Shown in pieces: positions 13,013-18,687 of a stretch of DNA of 18,687 nucleotides. The DNA comes from Candidatus Nanohalarchaeota archaeon. Lineage in GTDB: Archaea > EX4484-52. Position 1 is the first letter of the stretch. The number at the start of each line of letters is the position of its first letter. The DNA lies in NCBI GenBank assembly GCA_003660905.1, contig QMVB01000012.1:1-18687 (forward strand). The letters run 5' to 3'. Below the pieces are notes generated by a model. The model had not been told where the DNA came from, searched no databases, and worked only from the letters and a program-made list of their open reading frames with translations. The translations under genes and the position numbers were made by a program.

Positions 13013-14965
13013 TTAAGAACTCTTCATCAATTCCAGCTCATCCCTTAACCGGATTGCTGTATCAAAGTCCAGATTCTCTGCTGATTCTTTCATCCTGTAT
13101 TCAAGGTCGACAATATATTTTTCCTTTTCCTCTCTTGTCCTAAATTTCCTTAAGATTATCTTTTCCGTTTCCTCTTCTGCAACCATTAGTCCTGCAATGT
13201 TTTTTTCTATCGTCTTTGGAGTTATGCCATGCTTTTTATTGTATGCTTCCTGTACCTTTCTTCTCTTAATTATTTGGTCATAAGTTTCTTTTACTGATTT
13301 AGTCTGTTTATCTGCATAAAGAATTGCCCGGGAATGGATATTCCTTGATGCCCTTCCTACTGTCTGGACAAGAGAGGTCGTGTTTCTCAAAAAACCTTCC
13401 TTGTCTGCATCAAGGATTGCGACAAGGGAGACTTCCGGGATATCCAGCCCTTCCCTTAAAAGATTCACCCCGCAGATTACGTCAAATTTGCCGAGGCGGA
13501 AATCTCTTATGATGTTTGCCCTGTCAAGAGTCTTGACTTCGCTGTGAAGCCATCTTGTCTTTATTTTCTGCTCGTCCATGTAAGATGAGAGTTCCTCTGC
13601 CTGCTTCTTTGTGATGGTCGTCACAAGCACGCGCCTCTTGTGCTTTATCTCTTTTTTAATCTGGACAATCACATCCTTTACCTGATTTTTACACGGTCGG
13701 ATTTCTATTTTTGGGTCCAATAGACCAGTTGGTCTTACAACCTGTTCGACAATTACATTATTGCTTTGCTCTACTTCATAAGCAGATGGCGTTGCAGAGA
13801 CAAATATTGCGTTGTTTATTTTCCTGTAAAATTCATCATATTTTAACGGTCTGTTGTCATATGCGCTTTCTAATCTAAATCCATTCTCAATCAATGACAT
13901 TTTCCTTGCATGGTCTCCGTGATACATTGCACGAAGTTGAGGGAGCGTCACATGAGACTCGTCAATGATTAAGAGGTAATCTTTGTCAAACATGTCAATC
14001 AAAGTAGATGGCGGCTGTCCTTCTTTTCTTCCGTCAAAATGCCTTGAGTAATTTTCAATGCCGTTGCAGTGCCCGATTTCCCTTATCATTTCAAGGTCAT
14101 ATTCTGTCCTTTGCTTTATTCTCTTTGCCTCTACCAGCATATTTTTGTCCATGAAAAAATTAATCCTGTCCTGCAATTCTTCCTCTATTTTGTCCAGTGC
14201 CATGTTCTGCTTTTCTTCTGGCATCACAAAATGCTTTGCGGGAAATATATTGCAATGATCAACGGTGTCTATGATTTCATTTGTCATGGAGTCCAACAAG
14301 GAAAGTTCTTCTATTTCGTCGCCAAATGTTTCAATCCTTAAGATGCTTTTTTCATAGCTTAAAAATACATCTATTGTGTCTCCTGAAACCCTGAAATTCC
14401 CTTTTTTCGGGGCGATGTTGTTTGCTTCGTATTGCATGTCTACGAGCTGTTTTATTATTTGGTTTCTTGGCAATATCTGGTTTTTTTTTACCGGGAAAAT
14501 CATTGCTTCATAGTCCTTCTTTTGTCCCGAGCCATAGATGCATGAGACAGATGCAATTACAATTACATCTTTTCTGTCTATTAGTGATTTTATTGTTGAG
14601 AGCCGCATCAATTCTATCTTGTCGTTTATTGCGGCGTCTTTTGCAATGTATGTGTCGGTTGATGCGATGTAGCTTTCAGGTTGGTAGTAATCGTAATAGG
14701 AGACAAAATATTCTACTGCGTTGTTTGGGAAAAATTCTTTGAATTCGCTGTAGAGTTGGGCGGCTAAGGTTTTGTTGTGGGAGATTATCAAGGTTGGCTT
14801 TTGGATGTTTTGGATTACATTTGCCATTGTGAAGGTTTTGCCGGAGCCGGTGACTCCGAGGAGGGTTTGGAATTTTTTTGTTTTTAGTCCATTGGTTAGT
14901 TGCTTGATTGCTTTGGGCTGGTCGCCTTTTGGGGTGTAAGTTGAGGTTAATTGGAATTTGTTCAT
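13013..14965 (-). CDS. uvrB: Excinuclease ABC subunit UvrB
   Basis: UvrB is the helicase-like damage-verification subunit of bacterial nucleotide excision repair; it receives damaged DNA from UvrA and recruits UvrC. The 650-residue protein is full length. It begins with the typical QLTSTYTPKGDQPKAIKQL; Walker A is GVTGSGKT (37-44); the DNA-gripping beta hairpin YYDYYQPESYIA is at 90-101; the DESH motif is in LLIIDESHVTLPQ; helicase motifs V and VI are in GVNLLREGLDIPEVSLVAIL and VQTVGRASRN. A C-terminal UVR coiled coil (AENLDFDTAIRLRDELELM) is present. uvrA and uvrC are not in the window. A TATA-like ATTTTTAAAC lies about 24 bases before the start. The 5' end uses many more C-ending codons than the middle of the gene. 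A bacterial-type gene in an archaeal setting implies old transfer. Confidence 0.97.
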   Translation of the reverse strand: MNKFQLTSTYTPKGDQPKAIKQLTNGLKTKKFQTLLGVTGSGKTFTMANVIQNIQKPTLIISHNKTLAAQLYSEFKEFFPNNAVEYFVSYYDYYQPESYIASTDTYIAKDAAINDKIELMRLSTIKSLIDRKDVIVIASVSCIYGSGQKKDYEAMIFPVKKNQILPRNQIIKQLVDMQYEANNIAPKKGNFRVSGDTIDVFLSYEKSILRIETFGDEIEELSLLDSMTNEIIDTVDHCNIFPAKHFVMPEEKQNMALDKIEEELQDRINFFMDKNMLVEAKRIKQRTEYDLEMIREIGHCNGIENYSRHFDGRKEGQPPSTLIDMFDKDYLLIIDESHVTLPQLRAMYHGDHARKMSLIENGFRLESAYDNRPLKYDEFYRKINNAIFVSATPSAYEVEQSNNVIVEQVVRPTGLLDPKIEIRPCKNQVKDVIVQIKKEIKHKRRVLVTTITKKQAEELSSYMDEQKIKTRWLHSEVKTLDRANIIRDFRLGKFDVICGVNLLREGLDIPEVSLVAILDADKEGFLRNTTSLVQTVGRASRNIHSRAILYADKQTKSVKETYDQIIKRRKVQEAYNKKHGITPKTIEKNIAGLMVAEEETEKIILRKFRTREEKEKYIVDLEYRMKESAENLDFDTAIRLRDELELMKSS

Positions 14966-14983
14966 GGGGTTATATGAGAAGTA

Positions 14984-14993
14984 GGTTTAAAAA
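14984..14993 (-). promoter_or_regulatory. TATA-like box of uvrB
   Basis: On the minus strand the sequence ATTTTTAAAC is centred about 24 bases before the uvrB ATG, as for a leaderless archaeal transcript. It overlaps the last codons of the doubtful 82-codon ORF. Confidence 0.4.
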
Positions 14994-15235
14994 TTGTTGT
15001 TGTGTAAAATAGAAAAAATAGTGTCAATTTCTTCTAAAATATTTGTGTGCTCTATTATATTTGCTCTTTTATTTTTTAGAAAATTCAATAACTTCTTAAG
15101 CAAACTATAAAACGGCATTATGTTAGATTTTACTTTTGATGTTTTTTTCCATTCTTTCATATTGTCTTCCCCATAAAAAGTTTCTCTTTTCCCGTTATGG
15201 TCAAAATCAGGAATAGAAAAAAGCTTCATGGGCAT
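14987..15235 (-). CDS. Possible 82-residue hypothetical protein
   Basis: An open frame from ATG 15235 (or ATG 15229) encodes a protein opening MPMKLFSIPDFDHNGKRETF, with two probable amphipathic helices (SLLKKLLNFLKNKRAN and ILEEIDTIFSILHN). The composition is protein-like, but I recognise no family, see no TATA box ahead of it, and its end covers the uvrB promoter. It may be a real small gene or the remnant of a longer one; the codon before the start is a stop. Its start overlaps a 58-codon ORF on the other strand. Confidence 0.35.
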   Translation of the reverse strand: MPMKLFSIPDFDHNGKRETFYGEDNMKEWKKTSKVKSNIMPFYSLLKKLLNFLKNKRANIIEHTNILEEIDTIFSILHNNNF

Positions 15236-15404
15236 TCAGGCAATTTCAGACCAGAAAACGCAAACAAAAATGGCTCTCGAGCTATTTGAAAATAAACCCG
15301 CAATGGTTTCGCATATCATGCAAACGATGGCTCAAAACAGGATATCTGAAAGGAACAAAAAGAAAAAAGGCAAACCAATAAAACCACTTTACACCGCCAT
15401 TTAA
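15228..15404 (+). CDS. Possible 58-residue hypothetical protein
   Basis: An open frame from ATG 15228 to TAA encodes a protein with a helix-like start (DQKTQTKMALELFENKP) and a basic tail (RNKKKKGKPIKPLY). The frame extends open to 15177 without another ATG. No TATA-like box or ribosome binding site is evident. It overlaps the start of the opposite 82-codon ORF by 8 bases, so at most one of the two is likely to be a normal gene. No family is recognised. Confidence 0.25.
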   Translation: MGIQAISDQKTQTKMALELFENKPAMVSHIMQTMAQNRISERNKKKKGKPIKPLYTAI

Positions 15405-15453
15405 CAACCCGTTATAAACCCTTATTAAATGCCACGAAGGTTTATATAGTATC

Positions 15454-17157
15454 TCACCTAAAATAAGCATTCAGCACATACTGATGCATCATCCTGTGCG
15501 TATTAAAAAAAGATGCATTGTAAGCAATAGAATGCTTCATTATATTAATCCACTGCTCTCGATTATTATAATATTTAGGCACTATTTTTTCATCAAGCTT
15601 GTAATACAAATCTCTCGCATCTTCCTCGTTGGAATTTTCTGCTTTGGTCCCGATAGACCATCCTGTCTTGTTTTCGATATGCCCTTCAATCCACCAGCCA
15701 TCTAAAATACTTAGGTTTGGAATCCCGTTATGGCATGCTTTCATCCCGGAAGTCCCTGATGCTTCAAGGGGTTTTTGAGGTGTGTTAAGCCATAAATCCA
15801 CCCCCGAAACTATTTTCTTTGCAATTTCTATGCCATAGTTTTCAAGATACACTACGCTTATTTTTCCTTTCAGCTCTTTCATCTTTGAAAAAATAAATTT
15901 GATTATTTCCTTTCCCTGGCTATCATTGGGATGGGCCTTTCCTGCATAGATAATCTGTATCTCTCCTTTCTTTTGCGCAATTTCAAGCAGTCTGTTTATA
16001 TCGGAAAAAAGAAGAGTCCCTCTCTTGTATGTGGCGCTTCTTCTTGCGAATCCTATTGTAAATATATGGCTCTTTAAATCTGCACTGGGATGCTCTTTAT
16101 TCACATAATCTATTAAATCTTTTTTTGCCTTTTTATGAGCATTCCATATTTCATAATCAGGTATGCCGAGGGCATATCTTAAGGAAAAAGAATCTTTTTG
16201 CCAGCCGGGAATGTATTTATCGTAAATCTCTCTGAAATATTTTGATGTCCAAACAACAGAATGGATGCCATTTGTTATAGAATCTATAAGATGCCCGGGA
16301 AACATCTTTCTTGAAATCTCGCCGTGTTTTTTTGCAACGCCGTTTATATACTGGCTGTTGTCCATGGCAAGATGCGTTAAATCCAGATTTCCCTGATAGC
16401 TCATCGCATCAATCTCTTCGGGAGAAATTATGTTTTTAAGCGAGTTTTTCACTACATCTAATGGAAAGTGGTCATGCCCTGACGGAACAGGAGTATGCGT
16501 TGTAAATAGGCATTTGGATCTTACTGCATCATAATCTTTTCTTGTTAGTTTTTTCTTTCTGCCTTTCTGCCGTCTTAATAATTCAAATATAAGCAGGCTG
16601 GAGTGCCCTTCATTCATATGATATTTTTTTATTTTATTGTATCCTAATGCTTCAAGAATTCTGACTCCTCCAATCCCCAGGATTATCTCCTGGCAAAGCC
16701 GGTATTTCCAATCTCCTCCATAGAGCCAGTTGGTTATATTCCTATCGTAGGGATTGTTTTCTTTGAGATTTGTATCCAGAAAAATTACTGGTATCTTATA
16801 GCCGGCAACCCCTGTAACATTGTACTGCCATGCCGTCACTGCGACTTTCCTGTCCTCTATTTCAACAATCACTTTTTTATCAGTTTTTTTTAGAAAAAGT
16901 TCGGGTTTCCATTTTACATCACTTTCTGTCTGATTGCCATGAGAGTCAAGTTTCTGTGTAAAATAGCCCTTCCTGTACAGCAAAGTTGTCGCAACAACAG
17001 GGATGTGAAGGTCGGCGCAACTCCTTATTGTATCTCCTGCAAGAATTCCCAACCCTCCGCTATATGTAGGAATTTTAGAATCCAGCCCGATTTCCATGCT
17101 GAAATAAGCAATATTGCGTTTATCTTTTTTTATGGTCCTTCCTGCGAATCTTTCCAT
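15454..17157 (-). CDS. glgP: Alpha-glucan (glycogen/maltodextrin) phosphorylase, short archaeal type
   Basis: The enzyme releases glucose 1-phosphate from alpha-1,4-glucans with phosphate and pyridoxal phosphate (GT35 family). The 567-residue protein is the short form found in archaea and some bacteria, not the ~800-residue form. Visible hallmarks are AYFSMEIGLDSKIPTYSGGL near the N-terminus, YHMNEGHSSLLIFELL, FTTHTPVPSGHDHF, SITNGIHSVVWTS, and the PLP-binding EASGTSGMKACHNG with Lys473, followed by LSILDGWWIEG. It suggests storage or uptake of glucans; a HAD sugar-phosphatase-like gene lies 9 kb away but not in the same operon. A TATA-like AGTTAAATAG on the minus strand lies about 25 bases before the start. 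Confidence 0.93.
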   Translation of the reverse strand: MERFAGRTIKKDKRNIAYFSMEIGLDSKIPTYSGGLGILAGDTIRSCADLHIPVVATTLLYRKGYFTQKLDSHGNQTESDVKWKPELFLKKTDKKVIVEIEDRKVAVTAWQYNVTGVAGYKIPVIFLDTNLKENNPYDRNITNWLYGGDWKYRLCQEIILGIGGVRILEALGYNKIKKYHMNEGHSSLLIFELLRRQKGRKKKLTRKDYDAVRSKCLFTTHTPVPSGHDHFPLDVVKNSLKNIISPEEIDAMSYQGNLDLTHLAMDNSQYINGVAKKHGEISRKMFPGHLIDSITNGIHSVVWTSKYFREIYDKYIPGWQKDSFSLRYALGIPDYEIWNAHKKAKKDLIDYVNKEHPSADLKSHIFTIGFARRSATYKRGTLLFSDINRLLEIAQKKGEIQIIYAGKAHPNDSQGKEIIKFIFSKMKELKGKISVVYLENYGIEIAKKIVSGVDLWLNTPQKPLEASGTSGMKACHNGIPNLSILDGWWIEGHIENKTGWSIGTKAENSNEEDARDLYYKLDEKIVPKYYNNREQWINIMKHSIAYNASFFNTHRMMHQYVLNAYFR

Positions 17158-17177
17158 AATAAATTATCGCATTCATT

Positions 17178-17187
17178 CTATTTAACT
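17178..17187 (-). promoter_or_regulatory. TATA-like box of the phosphorylase gene
   Basis: AGTTAAATAG on the minus strand, centred about 25 bases before the phosphorylase ATG; it predicts a leaderless transcript. Confidence 0.35.
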
Positions 17188-17233
17188 TTTTCTTTTATTT
17201 ACTGCGTTCTTTGATTTTAATAAACTTAGATTA

Positions 17234-17246
17234 ATTATTTAAAGCA
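17234..17246 (+). promoter_or_regulatory. TATA-like box of nre
   Basis: AATTATTTAAAGC is centred about 25 bases before the nre ATG (17265). It predicts a leaderless transcript divergent from the phosphorylase gene. Confidence 0.45.
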
Positions 17247-17264
17247 TAATTTTCCTTTATACTT

Positions 17265-18512
17265 ATGCCCTACTCCAAAAACTGCATCATCTGCAAAGGG
17301 AGCAATCCTCAAAAATACTGCAACAGGAACTTCTGCCCCCTCATATCAAAATCAAAGATTTATGACAATGTCAGGGAGGGAATTCAGAAGAACTCTTTCA
17401 GCGGCAATGCCCCTGCTCCATTCATCGGCAGGCATAATTACCCCAATGTGAATGTCGGGATTTTGTCAACTACTTACGAGGATGAATCTTCGTGGGAATA
17501 TGACTTTCCAAAGCACTGGGCGCAAAGCAATTATGATGAGGAAAAAATAATGGGATTCAGGACAGGGCTTGTCAATTCAAGGATGCAGTCGGGCGTAAAG
17601 TCAAAGAATGAAAAAATAGTAGAACTTGCGCAGGATGTTGCAATGGCGCTTGTTGCCCCTGAAATAGAAATAAGCCTTCAAAAAGCTCCGTCTTTTTCAT
17701 TTAGTCTGGACACTTACTCTGCGCCAACAGGTCCTGTTGCAGACATGAAAAGCGCAGAGATTACATCCAATATAAAGACCAGCCCAAAGATTGAGAGAGT
17801 AATTGACGACACCGATCTCAAAGCAGGTTTAGCGATGAATAACCTCTATGAAAAAAAATTTGATGAAAACACGATAAGCAAAATCCTGAGCGTCGGAAGT
17901 ATAGGGATTGGCTCAAGAAGAAAGCTCGTCCCGACAAGATGGTCTATTACAGCAACAGATGACATACTATGCAAAAAGTTAATAACAGGCATAAAATCCA
18001 ATGATTTAGTCAATGAATATATGATGTATTCCGGGGATTATATGGGCAATTACTACTATATAATGTTTCTGCCGTCAAACTGGTCTTTTGAATTATACGA
18101 AACATATGCTTCAAATGCTTCATTCAATCAAACAGGCATGTCTCAATACACGACAGATTATGAAAACTACAATGGAAGAAAGGATTATGCTGCCGAGTGC
18201 ACAGGAGGATACTATGCAGTCCGGCTCCCTGTGGCAGAAAAGTTAAAACAGCTAAAGCGGCAGGCAGGCGTCCTGATATTTCGCTTTATTACTGACGAAT
18301 ACGCAATGCCTCTTGGCGTGTGGGTATGCCGCGAAACTGCAAGAAGAGCGCTGAAAGGAAAACCGCTTTGCTTTGATTCAAAAGAGCAGATGCTTGACTA
18401 TGCAAAAAAAGTTGCAAAGATAAAATTTGGATATGATGTTGATGAATTTATAAAAAAAAGCAGACTGCTTAAAGAGATAAGAGCGCAGAGCAGGTTGAAT
18501 AAGTGGATGTAG
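17265..18512 (+). CDS. nre: Nre family archaeal DNA repair protein
   Basis: Nre proteins (DUF650/DUF651) are archaeal repair factors; NreA of Haloferax helps survive crosslinking damage and contacts PCNA. The 415-residue protein has an N-terminal zinc-finger-like CIICKG...YCNRNFCP (C8, C11, C19, C24), the segment APAPFIGRHNYPNVNVGILS, the central GSIGIGSRRKLVPTRWSITA and the C-terminal FITDEYAMPLGVWVCRETAR, all family features. The final residues Q408-S-R-L-N-K-W-M resemble a PCNA-binding box (Q-x-x-L-x-x-aromatic) at the extreme C-terminus. The gene has its own promoter and is divergent from the phosphorylase. Confidence 0.92.
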   Translation: MPYSKNCIICKGSNPQKYCNRNFCPLISKSKIYDNVREGIQKNSFSGNAPAPFIGRHNYPNVNVGILSTTYEDESSWEYDFPKHWAQSNYDEEKIMGFRTGLVNSRMQSGVKSKNEKIVELAQDVAMALVAPEIEISLQKAPSFSFSLDTYSAPTGPVADMKSAEITSNIKTSPKIERVIDDTDLKAGLAMNNLYEKKFDENTISKILSVGSIGIGSRRKLVPTRWSITATDDILCKKLITGIKSNDLVNEYMMYSGDYMGNYYYIMFLPSNWSFELYETYASNASFNQTGMSQYTTDYENYNGRKDYAAECTGGYYAVRLPVAEKLKQLKRQAGVLIFRFITDEYAMPLGVWVCRETARRALKGKPLCFDSKEQMLDYAKKVAKIKFGYDVDEFIKKSRLLKEIRAQSRLNKWM

Positions 18513-18539
18513 ATGGGTCGGATGAAAATTAATTATTTT

Positions 18540-18567
18540 TAAAAATATTTATATAGATATATTTTTA
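18540..18567. repeat. AT-rich inverted repeat / possible promoter
   Basis: TAAAAATAT (18540-18548) pairs with ATATTTTTA (18559-18567) around a 10-base loop, 28 bases after the nre stop. The TTTATATAG inside it could be a TATA box for a gene beyond the right edge. Confidence 0.35.
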
Positions 18568-18580
18568 CATATAACCCAAC

Positions 18581-18628
18581 TTTGACAGTTTGACGCCAAA
18601 TAAGACAGGAAAACCTATTTGACAGTTT
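18581..18628. repeat. 11-base direct repeat at the window end
   Basis: TTTGACAGTTT occurs at 18581-18591 and again at 18618-18628, 37 bases apart. No third copy is visible before the window ends. The unit is too short to call a CRISPR repeat. Confidence 0.4.
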
Positions 18629-18687
18629 ACAAAAAACAGGATTTTTCAATAGAATTTATGTGATAATCGCTTGTTTTTGACTATAAA

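Noticed and set aside
13324..14742. Several plus-strand open frames within uvrB
   Set aside because: They are antisense shadows of a full-length conserved gene.
15282..15470. 62-codon minus-strand open frame between the phosphorylase and the 82-codon ORF
   Set aside because: It overlaps the end of the phosphorylase gene, has an aromatic-rich low-quality product and no start signals.
1..18687. CRISPR array near the cas genes
   Set aside because: No repeat of 20 or more bases occurs at regular spacing. The repeats after secY and at the right edge are too few or too short.
1..18687. tRNA or rRNA genes
   Set aside because: I found no T-loop type GGTTCGAATCC or CCA-proximal stem pattern in the gaps, and no rRNA-like stretch.

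Overview
The window reads as an AT-rich archaeal chromosome segment. Archaeal-type information-processing genes dominate: replication factor C small subunit, SecY, archaeal/eukaryal EF-1 beta, aIF2 alpha, an SBDS/Sdo1 ribosome maturation factor, GatC and the archaea-specific Nre repair protein. Many genes have a TATA-like A/T box centred 23-26 bases before the start codon, which suggests mostly leaderless transcripts. Genes are compact, several proteins are on the short side, and the setting resembles a small-genome (DPANN-like) archaeon. The phylum is inference. UvrB and a class II aldolase are bacterial-looking additions.

Layout. 1-727: an RNA ligase gene on the minus strand, split by a one-base frameshift in an A7 run. 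930-3383: a small CRISPR-related cluster. A Csa3-like CARF/winged-helix regulator on plus meets a minus-strand operon cas6b-cas1-orf58 head to head at their ends; orf58 is a 58-codon gene starting 1 base after the cas1 stop. There is no cas2, cas4, effector or repeat array here. 3423-4367: rfcS, divergent from a tiny Cys-rich gene (4444-4536). 4541-6326: HAD phosphatase followed by a class II aldolase. 6348-8420: sdo1-DUF92-EamA transporter on minus; the transporter is broken in several places. 8471-8752: lone gatC. 8792-10676: aIF2 alpha followed by a protein with four CBS repeats and an HPF/S30AE-like tail. 10955-12599: EF-1 beta and secY. 12600-13012: a gene-free stretch packed with direct and inverted repeats. 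13013-14965: uvrB. 14966-15453: uncertain, two weak overlapping small ORFs. 15454-17157: alpha-glucan phosphorylase. 17265-18512: Nre. 18513-18687: AT-rich, no gene.

Functional themes are translation and its control (aIF2 alpha with the CBS-HPF protein, EF-1 beta, Sdo1, GatC), secretion (SecY), DNA replication and repair (RfcS, UvrB, Nre), central carbon storage and glycolysis (phosphorylase, aldolase, sugar-phosphatase-like HAD), and CRISPR adaptation/processing (Csa3, Cas6b, Cas1). The most noteworthy points are the cas2-less cas6b-cas1-orf58 module, the CBS-HPF fusion in an operon with aIF2 alpha, the disrupted RNA ligase and transporter, the repeat island between secY and uvrB, and a 20-base motif shared by two distant intergenic regions.
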